Made by a program: the position numbers and the translations under genes. A DNA stretch of 64,000 nucleotides from Aliamphritea spongicola (GTDB lineage: Bacteria > Pseudomonadota > Gammaproteobacteria > Pseudomonadales > Balneatricaceae): contig AP025283.1 in assembly GCA_024347235.1 (NCBI GenBank), positions 62,001 through 126,000 of the forward strand, in the 5' to 3' direction. Under the pieces are notes generated by a model that worked only from the letters and a program-made list of their open reading frames with translations, had not been told where the DNA came from and did no database searches. Below, one piece after another: positions 51,737 through 64,000 of this stretch. Each line of letters begins with the position of its first letter. The first letter of the stretch is position 1.

Positions 51737-51946
51737 CCCGGTCAGTTTTACTTGTTAAGGGCAGGTTGTTTGCTATGTTTGTGAAGGGGAATTTCTCATA
51801 GCAGGCGTAATCTGCCCTGATTGCTGAAGGATCAGGCCTGAGCCAAAGCCGATTCTGATGGCCGGTCACTAAACCGCACAGACGGTGTGACCGGACTTCA
51901 CTTAACTGAAACCTAACAACAAACGGCCTCAGGGGCCGGCAGACCG

Positions 51947-52173
51947 ATGAACGTAACAGACGCATATCAACCTGTAACACCTATCGAATTCGTTTTAAAA
52001 ATCCGTGAAATTGCTGCTGACAGCTGGTGGGTATACCGCCATGAAATCATGTCGGAGGTATGCTTAAGCATATGTCCCGGGTGGTTTTCTTTGGCCGCAG
52101 CCGTGAAGAAGCGGAACAGTGGATTGACCATCAGCGCCAGGAAGGCACTGTTTATCTGTTGTCAGAGAACTGA
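51947..52173 (+). CDS. Small hypothetical protein, one frameshift
   Basis: About 75 residues when one base is restored near 52063: MNVTDAYQPVTPIEFVLKIR then EIAADSWWVYRHEIMSEVCL then KHMSRVVFFGRSREEAEQWI, ending VYLLSEN. No signal peptide or membrane helix. Not a family that I recognise; the VVFFGRSREEAEQWID part resembles the end of small DNA/protein-modulating domains but no firm assignment is possible. It follows uspA on the same strand after 210 bp in which I see no other gene. Confidence 0.5.
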
Positions 52174-52370
52174 AGACAGATTGTGCACATGCCGCGCAGC
52201 TGCATGGCATGTGCTTTCACTTCCGGAATACAGGCCTGATCAGGCCTGAACCTTTCAGTCTTTGATCGACTGCTTGCTGCAGGTATGTTGCAGACTTTTC
52301 CTTACACCATAGTTGTTCTGCTCGGATTTCGGGCACTGAGATTCCTTACAAAATAAGGGTTTTAACGCCG

Positions 52371-53417
52371 TTACAGATGCAGAGGCAACAGGCAGCGGAT
52401 GGCGCTCTGGTCACCGGCATCCAGCAACTGACCATCCAGTTGCTGACAGAGGCTGTGCAGCTGTTGTTGCAGGTGCTGGCTCCACGGGGTGCGGGTGAAA
52501 ACCGGCTGACCATCAGGTTGGGTCAGGTTCAGCTGTAGCTGCGAGCTGCCGGATGCACTGACGCTGAGTTTCAGATCCTGTCCGCCGGCCTGCAGAATGG
52601 CCAGTTCAATGGCGGTGATCAGCAATTGCTGCAGTGTTTGCGGTGCACTCTGAATGTCTGACTGTAATTGTTCATCCAGGCTGTAATCCAGCAGCCAGCC
52701 TTCCCGGCGGCTCTGGGGCAGGAATATCTGTAACACTTCATTGAGCAGATTGCTGAGGCTTATTGGCCGGGATGCTTCTGTTGTAGCAGGGTTCTGCAGC
52801 AGGCTGACACTGTTATGCAGGCGCTGTTGCCGGGCATGCAGTTCATGGCTCAGATCCCGGGCAACCGGGTTCAGATCCAGTTGCTGCAAGCGGCGGCTTT
52901 GTTGCAGCAGCGGGGTGACCTGCTGTTGCAGTTCGCTGGCAGCAGACTGCAGTAAGCCATCCTGATGGTGGTTACCGGCAGGCTGATTCGATTGCTGGCG
53001 GGCGGTTTTGATATCCCGGTAGGAGCGTAATGCCACCACTACTGAGGTGAGCAGGCGTGAAGCAGACAGTTCGGCCTTACTCAGGTAGTCGTTAATGTCG
53101 TAGTTAACAATGACCTGGGCTTCCGGAGCATAGCCCGGGTGGCCGGTACGCAGAATGATGCGGATATCCTGATTATTCAGCTGGTTACGGATGAAATCCA
53201 CCAGTTGTAAACCTTCGTGATCGGTTTCCATGACCACGTCCAGCAGGGCCAGGGCGATGTCTTGCTGGTCTTCCAGAATCTGCCTGGCTTCGGCGCCGTT
53301 CATTGCACTGATCAGTTCGATGCCACGCTGTTCGAATTCGTAGCCACGGAAGATCATCCGGGTAATGCCGTGAATGCCTTCTTCATCGTCAACTATCAGT
53401 ACTTTCCAGGGGGTCAT
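52371..53417 (-). CDS. Response-regulator receiver protein with degenerate kinase-like C-terminus
   Basis: 348 residues, intact. The receiver domain (residues about 1-140) has acidic pocket IVDDEEG, phosphoacceptor Asp in LALLDVVMETDHEG, Thr in LRTGHPG and the Lys in YLSKAEL. The C-terminal half is Gln/Leu-rich, with a SHELHARQQRLHNS stretch like a HisKA box and a LLITAIELAILQ stretch where the ATP-binding N box Asn is missing, so a catalytically dead HATPase-like domain is inferred. It lies downstream of the AraC/helical-domain gene on the same strand, 40 bp away. Confidence 0.8.
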   Translation of the reverse strand: MTPWKVLIVDDEEGIHGITRMIFRGYEFEQRGIELISAMNGAEARQILEDQQDIALALLDVVMETDHEGLQLVDFIRNQLNNQDIRIILRTGHPGYAPEAQVIVNYDINDYLSKAELSASRLLTSVVVALRSYRDIKTARQQSNQPAGNHHQDGLLQSAASELQQQVTPLLQQSRRLQQLDLNPVARDLSHELHARQQRLHNSVSLLQNPATTEASRPISLSNLLNEVLQIFLPQSRREGWLLDYSLDEQLQSDIQSAPQTLQQLLITAIELAILQAGGQDLKLSVSASGSSQLQLNLTQPDGQPVFTRTPWSQHLQQQLHSLCQQLDGQLLDAGDQSAIRCLLPLHL

Positions 53418-53457
53418 GTTCGCCGTTATCTGATTTCTGTCGGTTTTGCGTGATTGG

Positions 53458-55452
53458 TTATTTTGCCAGCAATTCCAGTGTTTGTGCCAGTTGTTTTATT
53501 TTTGCGTCCGCCTGCCAGTGGCGATAGAAGTCCATTGCCTCCTGTAAACAGTATCGGGCCAGAGTCGTCTGACCGTTGTGTTGCAGAAAGTCGGCGTAGC
53601 GTTCGTTAACCAGTGCCCGGTGGAAACTGAATTGCTGGCGTTCGGCCGCCTGTAGTGCCTGTTCGAAGTACAGGGCGGTGATCTGGCTGTCCGGCTGAAA
53701 GCGGCTTTGTTCAGCCTTTAACAACTGCAGCTGGCAGTTAAAGTTGTCCGGGCTTTGGGTGGCCCAGAGCTCCAGCCGGGAGATCAGTTGCTCAGTTTCC
53801 AGCTGACGCCGCCGGCTGATGGCCTGTTGCTGGCCGGCCTGAATCAGCCGCATCAGGGTGGTGCAGAACAGGGCTTCGCTGACGCCGAAATAGCCTGCCA
53901 GTTCGTTTTCCAGCCGGGCTTCCCAGCGGTACAGATCTGGCCAGAGATGTTGCTGATCCAGCAATAGTGCGCTGATGCAGCAACTGACCGCCTGCCATCC
54001 GTGTTGGTAGTTTAGGCTGGCCGGAGGCGGTTCTTTGCCCTGCAGCTGGTGGATGGCTGTCAGGACGGACTCTTCCAGCCAGGCAGCCTGTGTGTGCTGT
54101 TGCCGGTTCAGCATCTGTTGGTGTTGCTGCTGCAGTTGTGGATACAGTTCGTTCAGCGGTGTGTTGCTGAACAGGTCCAGATGGGCCGCCAGCAGTTGTC
54201 CTTCGCTAAGGGTAGGCCACTGATGGTGGTTGCCGGCCAGTTCCAGCGTATGGGCAAGCTGCTGACGGACTTCCTGTAACGGGGTGAACCAGTGTTGTAC
54301 CTGACTGTTCAGGCGCAGGGCCGCGCTGCCTGTCTGAGCAGGATGGTTTGTACTGTCTGCCAGATGCATCGCCTTACTGGTAAAGCTGCGGGCCAGTTGC
54401 GTATCGGCACAGAACCAGCTGGCGACCCAGGCATAACTGCTGAAGGCAAATGCGGCAAGCGCAGAGCCCGGGTGCAGCAGGCAGTGCTCCGTCATCTGGC
54501 CAATGGCACAGGCCGCCAGTAATGGCTGGCTGAGCTGACGGGCCAGCAGGCTGATGTGCTCCAGCAGTTCCAGCTGCAGATTGTCGTCTGGCAGTTCATT
54601 GTGGCGGCTGTTGTGGCTGGAAATCTGGCTGATCCGTTCCAACTGGCTGAGCAGCAGGCTTAACTGTTCACCGTGTCCGGATGGTAATGGCTGATGATCT
54701 GTTGCCAGTTGCCGGCAGAGTACTTCAAGGGCATTCTCAGACCGGTTTTGTGCCTGGTACAGACGGGCCTGCAACAGAGCGTGGCGGGTCTGATAATGTG
54801 GCGGCAGTTCAGATGTGTCCGGCTGTTGCCGGATTGCTTGCAGGCAGTTATCTGCCTGGCGGATATCACTGCTGAGAAGGTGCAGCTCGGCGCTTTGTAA
54901 TAGCAGGTCCGTTTGCTGAGAAGTATCGCTGGCATCGGTGACAGCATATTGCAGATACCGTGCGGCCTGCGCATAGTCTTTGTTTTGCCGGGCATGCTCG
55001 GCCGCCTGCAGGTTTAATGTTTGCCTGTGCAGCTCTGGCGGCGGGGTGTCCAGACGGTTCAGGTGTCTCAGCACCGGGCCGGGTTGGCTGGAATCTGCCT
55101 GCAAATCCTTATAGAGCGTTAGAGCAAACTGTCGGTGCAGGTGTTGTTGTTCGTCGTGGCTGAGTTGCCCGCAGAGAATTGTCTGCAGTTCAGGGTCGGC
55201 AAAATGGTAGCTGATCTGTTCCGGTGTATGTTCCTCACGGACAAGAACGCCTGCCTGTTCTGCCGGCCACAGATGAATGGCCAGCCGGGCGATCGGGTTG
55301 CCGGTCACCCGGGCCAGTTTTGATAGGTCGTTACTGACGCCACCTATGGCGGCAATGTCCAGCAGTTCACGGCTGAAACTGGTGAGGCTGTTCAGCCGCT
55401 GCCGAAAGGCTTCTTCCCGGTTGTCCTCCTGTAGCCAGTCGGCATCATTCAC
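53458..55452 (-). CDS. Large TPR/STAND-type helical protein lacking the NTPase domain (probable fusion to AraC gene)
   Basis: 664-residue frame, all helical and Gln-rich. The first 110 residues (LTSFSRELLDIAAIGGVSNDLSKLARVTGN..LAIHLWPAEQAGVLV) resemble the winged-helix and start of the helical repeat region that normally follows the AAA/STAND ATPase in multidomain kinase-ATPase regulators, including the YHFADPELQTILCGQL block. No Walker motifs precede it. The frame opens without a stop further upstream into the repaired AraC gene, so the GTG at 55452 may not be a real start. It probably acts as a signal-integrating scaffold. The receiver gene follows by 40 bp. Confidence 0.7.
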   Translation of the reverse strand: MNDADWLQEDNREEAFRQRLNSLTSFSRELLDIAAIGGVSNDLSKLARVTGNPIARLAIHLWPAEQAGVLVREEHTPEQISYHFADPELQTILCGQLSHDEQQHLHRQFALTLYKDLQADSSQPGPVLRHLNRLDTPPPELHRQTLNLQAAEHARQNKDYAQAARYLQYAVTDASDTSQQTDLLLQSAELHLLSSDIRQADNCLQAIRQQPDTSELPPHYQTRHALLQARLYQAQNRSENALEVLCRQLATDHQPLPSGHGEQLSLLLSQLERISQISSHNSRHNELPDDNLQLELLEHISLLARQLSQPLLAACAIGQMTEHCLLHPGSALAAFAFSSYAWVASWFCADTQLARSFTSKAMHLADSTNHPAQTGSAALRLNSQVQHWFTPLQEVRQQLAHTLELAGNHHQWPTLSEGQLLAAHLDLFSNTPLNELYPQLQQQHQQMLNRQQHTQAAWLEESVLTAIHQLQGKEPPPASLNYQHGWQAVSCCISALLLDQQHLWPDLYRWEARLENELAGYFGVSEALFCTTLMRLIQAGQQQAISRRRQLETEQLISRLELWATQSPDNFNCQLQLLKAEQSRFQPDSQITALYFEQALQAAERQQFSFHRALVNERYADFLQHNGQTTLARYCLQEAMDFYRHWQADAKIKQLAQTLELLAK

Positions 55453-55493
55453 CGGCCCTGTATCAATGTTTAGTGGGTCGGGTATATGGGGTT

Positions 55494-56504
55494 TTATCTG
55501 TTTACGGTACTGGCTGGGGCAATGCCCATCCAGCGTTTAAACGCTTTCTGAAAGGCTGACTGGTTAGCAAAGCCCAGCTGAAACGTGATTTCTCCGAAAC
55601 TGAACTGTCCCCGCTGGATAAGCTGCAGGCACAGATCCCGCCGGGTCTGGTCGTAAAGGTCCTGAAAGTTAGTACCCAGTACGCCCAGTTTGCGTTGCAG
55701 GGTGCGCAGGCTCAGGCCCAGTGTGGCGGCGACTTCTTCCCGACGGACGGCACTGCCGCCTTCTGCCAGCTGCTGGCGGATGAGGTTTCGGGTCTGGGCG
55801 ATCAGTGCTCCCTGCTGGTTACTTTTACTGAGCAGTGAATCGGCAAATTCCCGGTGCAGCTGGTGCATTTCGCCGTTGGCATCCAGACAGCCCAGGCTGA
55901 GGTATTCACTGTTGAGCAGGACCTGATGCCGGGCTGCGCCGAATTCGACTTCTGCGGCAAAGAACTGTTGGTAGGGCTGGATATTATCCGGTTCGGGTAA
56001 GGCCAGCCGTACCGCATGCGCGGGTACCTGCCGGCCGGTGAGCCAGCGGGGCCAGTTCACCAGACAGGCGAGAAAATATTCGATAGTCCCGGGGTCGTTC
56101 TGATTCAGTTCCAGTGTCAGCAGGCTGCCTTCCGCTGTGTGTTGCATTTCCAGCACAGCCCCTTCTATAAGCAGAGGCAGGTAATCGATCAGGCTCTGGT
56201 AAGCTTGCTCCAGCGTGGTGGCTGTTGCCATCAGAAAGCCGATGGAACCCAGCAGCCGCGGCTGGGTGGCTTCTCCAAGGCTGAGGGTAATCAGCGGGTT
56301 GCCACTGGCTTCGGCCAGGGTTTGTAACACTGCAGGGTACCGGCTGACGGCAAACCGGGCACCGGGCTTGCTGAATTCCGCTTCGCTGAGGCCGGCACTG
56401 TCGAGCAGTTGCTGATGCAGGGTTCGCTCGCCCTGCTGTGGAAAGTGGCGTGCCAACTGTAAAACCGGTTCAAGCAGTCTGGCGGAGGCGCTGTTGGTCT
56501 GCAT
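55494..56504 (-). CDS. AraC-family regulator with arabinose-binding-like N-terminal domain, one frameshift
   Basis: Transcription factor. The N-terminal Arabinose_bd-like domain (residues about 15-200) is typical of OruR/ArgR-like AraC proteins. The double HTH reads REEVAATLGLSLRTLQRKLGVLGTNFQDL and FGEITFQLGFANQSAFQKAFKRWMGIAP. The given sequence stops at 55494 (APASTVNR), but the GGGG at 55516-55519 should be five bases: the conserved SPSQYRK-type ending then reads SQYRKQIKPHIPDPLNIDTG and continues, with no stop, into the 664-residue frame. A fusion of about 1015 residues is therefore likely. Start MQTNSASARL at 56504. Confidence 0.8.
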   Translation of the reverse strand: MQTNSASARLLEPVLQLARHFPQQGERTLHQQLLDSAGLSEAEFSKPGARFAVSRYPAVLQTLAEASGNPLITLSLGEATQPRLLGSIGFLMATATTLEQAYQSLIDYLPLLIEGAVLEMQHTAEGSLLTLELNQNDPGTIEYFLACLVNWPRWLTGRQVPAHAVRLALPEPDNIQPYQQFFAAEVEFGAARHQVLLNSEYLSLGCLDANGEMHQLHREFADSLLSKSNQQGALIAQTRNLIRQQLAEGGSAVRREEVAATLGLSLRTLQRKLGVLGTNFQDLYDQTRRDLCLQLIQRGQFSFGEITFQLGFANQSAFQKAFKRWMGIAPASTVNR

Positions 56505-56615
56505 AAAAGGGGTTATCTTTGCCGCTGATGCGTTTAATTGCAGAAGGTGGCATGAATTTAGGTTATTCTCATGCCTGTTATCAGTAGCCCAGAATATCAC
56601 AGTGAGTCAGTAAAT

Positions 56616-57379
56616 ATGTCCTTTCGTGCCACTTTGCAGTTTTTCAGCAGTTTGTGGCTGGTATTGCTTGTCAGTTTTCCGTTACAGGCAGCACCGGAAA
56701 CAGCGTCTGATGCGGGGCGAACACTGCGCGTGGGCATGCCCCTGCCGGGGCAGATTCCGTTTTTCTGGCAGGATGAGACGGGGGCGTTTCAGGGCATTTA
56801 TGCGGATACCCTGCGGCTGATCGCAGAAGACTTAGACGTTGAGCTGGATTTTATACCCTTGTCCCAGGCCCGTTTACAGCGTCTGTTCATTGCCGGAGAG
56901 ATTGATATTGAGGCCGGTGTATCACCTCAGCTGGACGTGCCGGATGCGCTGCAGCAGGTGTCCCTCTACAGTATTCCGTTCGGCATTGTGAATGAGGTGA
57001 TTATTTACCGCCCGGAACTGTCGTTTCCGGTGTTTATTCTGAAAGATCTTGAAGGACAGCGGGTCGCAACAGTGCGGGGGCGTCCGTACCGGATAACCTC
57101 ATCCGGGAGGATTTTGCCAGCCAGTGGCAGATTGCGCAGCGGGTGCACCGGGGCTGGAATCAGATCGGGCTGATTAACGAGGCCACGGCGCTGCGGTATC
57201 AGTCAGAAGAAAACCTGAATTATGAGATTTCCCTGCCTTATGCCAGTAATGCAGTGACATTCCGTTTGCACCGTGCCCGCAGTGCCTTGCTGCAGCAACT
57301 GAATGCAAGTATCGCCCGGCTTGAACAGCAGGGCGAACTTGAGCGGCTGGTGTGTAAATACCGTTGCGGTACTCACTAA
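56616..57379 (+). CDS. Periplasmic solute-binding protein (SBP_bac_3-like), one frameshift
   Basis: About 254 residues with signal peptide (MSFRATLQFFSSLWLVLLVSFPLQA). The family 3 pattern is weak but visible: LRVGMPLPGQIPFFWQDETGAFQGIYADTLRLIAEDL and LQRLFIAGEIDIEAGVSPQ. The frame breaks at about 57086 (one G missing; RPVPDNLIREDFASQW). No permease or ATPase is adjacent, so it is more likely a sensor partner or a stand-alone receptor than part of a transporter. It is divergent from the AraC gene and convergent with the hybrid kinase. Confidence 0.8.
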
Positions 57380-57402
57380 TACCTGCCTCAGTAACACCGG
57401 GC

Positions 57403-61366
<3,964 letters not shown>

Positions 61367-61370
<4 letters not shown>

Positions 61371-62359
61371 TCGTCAGTCCAGGTCACATTGCGCAGGGCT
61401 TCCGGTGAAAGCGGTATGCCCAGATGATTAATGGTGTTGCGGTTCACCAGAAACAGAGGCGGATTTTGTATTTCAGATTCCAGTTTAGTCGGGGCTGTTC
61501 CGTCCCGCAGAATGAGGGCTGCTTTCTGGCCAGCCATATATCCCAGCGTGTAAAAGTCAGCCACCGGGCCAAAACTTGCGCCCTGTTCAATGCCTTTTAT
61601 TGGAGCTCAGGACCGGTATGCCGTGTTCAAGAGAGAGCTCAATGAGGATTTGCTCTCCACCGGCCTGTATTAAGGTATCGGTGGTGGTCATAAAGGCATC
61701 AACCTGCCCGACAACCTGCTCTGCCAGCCGTTTGAGTTGCTGCAGGTTCTCCGGTTTAAATTCGACTACCTCAATGCCTTCCCGGCGGAACAGACGCAGC
61801 AGATTGGCGGACTGGATTTGGGAGTTTGCTTCTCCTTTCCGGTGAAAGATTGCAATACGGTTTACCTGTGGATAAATCAGCTTTAGCAGGTACAGATAGT
61901 GACGGATCGGCACGTAGTTGCTGGTGCCTACCAGATTGTTTCCGGAATATTCGAACGACTCAATCAATCCTGAGTCAGCGGGGTAGGTCACGATAGAGAA
62001 TACAATCGGCGTGCTGCTGGGCAATACCTCTTTCATCACGGTGGTACCCGGTGTGGTCAGGAATAGACCAGATCCACCCCTTCATTGCGAAACGTTTCAG
62101 CGACCCGGGTTTGCAACTTTACATCGGCACCCTGTTCACCGGCGATGAATGTGACGTCCAGACCTTCAATAAAGCCGGCATTTGCCAGCCCTGCCTTAAA
62201 CCCCGGACACTTTCCGGGTAACCGCTCAGGTGGCAAGACCGATACGGAAGGGGTTGCCTGCAAGGCGCTGCTGATCAGCATCAGGCAGACAAGAATGACT
62301 GCCCTCAGCCCCACGATACGGGGCCGTAATAAATATTTCAGATGATGCAGCGTCAGCAT
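61367..62359 (-). CDS. ABC_sub_bind (TrpX-like) periplasmic protein coupled to hybrid kinase, two frameshifts
   Basis: About 331 residues with a signal peptide (AVILVCLMLISSALQA). The PF04392-type pattern is visible: GFKAGLANAGFIEGLDVTFI, STPIVFSIVTYPADSGLIES, GTSNYVPIRHYLYLLKLIYP and YTLGYMAGQKAALILRDG. Breaks at 62061-62062 (one G missing) and 61595-61598 (TTTT; one base too many or two too few). The stop overlaps the ATG of the hybrid kinase (ATGA). No permease is nearby, so it probably presents a ligand to the kinase sensor domain rather than importing it. Confidence 0.85.
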
Positions 62360-62511
62360 GAATATTGCCTCAGGTTTAATTCAGAAAAAGACCTCTGAAT
62401 TAAACATAGGCAGGATCGGGCAGCCTTCCGCTCAGGAATGGCTTATGTAGGACGTTGCTTACCCAAAACGGTGAGCAAGTTATTCTTATCTAAGACTTTA
62501 TAGCAGAAATC

Positions 62512-62532
62512 CCTGCCCCGGAGCGGGGCAGG
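62512..62532 (-). terminator. Terminator after gamma-glutamyltransferase gene
   Basis: Stem CCTGCCCCG / CGGGGCAGG with GAG loop, perfect, 16 bp past the corrected ggt stop. The following minus-strand bases (GATTTC) give a short T tract. Confidence 0.7.
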
Positions 62533-62547
62533 AAGCGGTGGAACGGG

Positions 62548-64000
62548 TTAGTCGCCCAGTGCCAGACCTTCACGGCGGGGTCGGCTGCGCCGGTCAGTTT
62601 GCCGTTATCCAGAATGATGGCCTGCAGGCCGGAGTTCAGGTCACGAACGTTAACCTTGAACCCCATTTCCTCAAGAGCTGCTTGATACCCTTCAGCGGCG
62701 GTGCCTTTTTCCAGATCATAGGTGCCGAAGCGGTTGATCAGGTGTGGCAGGTCGATGGCCTGTTGAATGCCCATACCCCAGTCCAGATGAGCGATCAAAG
62801 TCGAGGCCACATAACCGATAATCCGCGAGCCGCCGGGTGAGCCGACTGCCATGTAAGGCTGGCCGTCACGCATCACGATGGTTGGTGACATGGACGAGCG
62901 GGGGCGTTTGCCAGGTTCGATACGGTTAGCAATCGGATAGCCGTTTTTCTGTGCCGCGAATGAGAAATCAGTCAGCTCGTTATTCAGCAGGAAGCCGTTA
63001 CTCATTACCCGGGAGCCAAAGCCGTTTTCGATGGTGGTGGTCATCGAGAGGATATTGCCGGCTTTATCCACAATCACGAAGTGTGAGGTGGACGGCAGCT
63101 CAATGGCTATGTCGTCAGCCTGTGCAACCGCCTGTTCCCAGCGGGGCTCACCGGGAGCGACTTCTGTCAGGGCTTCCCTTCCTTAATCAGCTCAGCACGC
63201 TGGGCCAGATAGTCCTTATCCAGCAGGCCCTCAGGCATGGGGAGATAATCGCTGTCGGCCATATAGCGGCCGCGGTCAGCAAATGCCAGACGGGATGCAT
63301 CACCGATAACCTGCCAGGCTGTCGGGCTGTCAGCGCCCATACCTGCCAGATCAAAATTGCTGCTGATGCCCAGAATCTGTCCGACGGTCAGCGCACCGGA
63401 ACTTGGCGGCCCCATGCCGCAGATATCGTACTGACGATAAGGCGCGCAGACCGCCGGGCGTTCCTTCACGCTGTAGATCGCCAGATCCTGTTCACTGAGA
63501 ATGCCTGGATTATCTTCAATACTGTTTACTTTGGCGACGATGGCTTTGCCTATCGGGCCGTTGTAAAGGCATCGGCGCCGTCTTTCGCCAGCAGAGCAAG
63601 GGTATCGGCATAGGCCTGATTCTTCAGCAGATGGCCTTCCTGCAGCGGTTTACCGTCAGCGCTGAAGAAGTAAGACCGGGTATCAGGATAGGTACTCAGG
63701 CGCTCTTTATCATTAGCGATTGCACCGGCCAGACGGGCAGATACCCGGAAACCGTTAGCTGCCATATCCTGAGCGGGTTTCAATAGGCTTGCCCAGTCCT
63801 GATTACCGTAACGGGCGTGCATATCCGCCATCAGTTTAACGGTACCGGGGGTACCGACAGAACGGCCACCCACAACGGCTTCGTAGAACTTAAGTGGTTT
63901 ACCGTCGGCATCCTGAAACAGTTCAGGTGTTGCCGCCAGCGGTGCGGTTTCGCGACCATCAAAGGTGGTCAGCTGCTTGCGCTCGGCATCGTAATACACC
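62548..64000 (-). CDS. ggt: Gamma-glutamyltransferase (partial, N-terminus beyond window), three frameshifts
   Basis: Cleaves gamma-glutamyl bonds of glutathione in the periplasm; the proenzyme self-cleaves before a Thr. That Thr is seen in ELPSTSHFVIVDKAGN. Other family blocks are SVGTPGTVKLMADMH (oxyanion/GGT entry), FADRGRYMADSDY, SMSPTIVMRDGQPYMAVGSPGGSRII and GAADPRREGLALGD at the C-terminus. Breaks at 63565-63567 (AAA for AAAA), 63176-63178 (CCC for CCCC) and 62577-62580 (GGGG for five). The repaired stop is at 62548. The N-terminal 100 or so residues lie outside the window. Confidence 0.92.

Overview
The window looks like chromosome from a marine gammaproteobacterium of the Oceanospirillaceae/Oceanospirillales type. 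Evidence for this is the gene order oxyR-recG, hemB-ppk1, his genes and asmA-mutY-yggX-tRNA-Phe, the many TRAP/ABC uptake systems, and the moderately GC-rich coding sequence. This is inference from gene content; no 16S rRNA is present.

A technical property dominates the window. About 70 reading-frame breaks interrupt otherwise normal, conserved genes. Nearly all are explained by loss of one base in a short homopolymer (for example 5 G read as 4). Restoring that base gives full-length proteins of the usual family size, so I treat these as sequence errors and give whole-gene coordinates, naming each break. Coordinates downstream of a break are those of the window as given.

Layout. 1-6.5 kb: nucleoside uptake and salvage operon (ABC ATPase, two permeases, PfkB kinase, nucleoside hydrolase, 2-oxoglutarate/Fe(II) oxygenase). 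6.5-7.3 kb: M48 lipoprotein protease. 7.3-10.8 kb: ABC exporter plus MFS exporter behind a SoxR-type promoter. 10.8-12.4 kb: pseudoazurin-like cupredoxin and a LysR regulator. 12.4-17.5 kb: DUF2986, DUF501, an AstE-like deacylase, recG and oxyR. 17.5-21.6 kb: SDR protein and a basic amino acid ABC transporter. 21.8-25.4 kb: ppk1 with a duplicated tail gene, and hemB. 25.6-27.0 kb: an AT-rich island in which a lone DUF1493 gene sits between inverted palindromic repeats. 27.1-29.2 kb: hisF, hisH, hisB (no hisA). 29.5-33.8 kb: asmA, mutY, yggX, tRNA-Phe and repeated tRNA-tail/terminator units. 33.8-35.0 kb: HxlR regulator divergent from a secreted EthD protein. 35.3-40.5 kb: RND efflux pair with a LysR gene. 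40.5-44.4 kb: XRE regulator, CREST-like membrane protein, GST, LysR, DUF2141. 44.5-52.2 kb: TAXI-TRAP transport cluster with two binding proteins, a sensor kinase, a fused permease and UspA. 52.3-56.5 kb: receiver protein with a degenerate kinase tail, and an AraC regulator that appears fused to a STAND-type helical domain. 56.6-62.4 kb: periplasmic binding protein, a very large hybrid kinase and its overlapping binding-protein gene. 62.5-64 kb: gamma-glutamyltransferase, cut by the window edge.

The most unusual items are the inverted-repeat-flanked DUF1493 island, the small secreted-type gene carrying a copy of the Ppk1 C-terminus, the AraC-helical-domain fusion next to its receiver partner, the SoxR-box exporter operon, and the 2OG oxygenase inside a nucleoside salvage operon.
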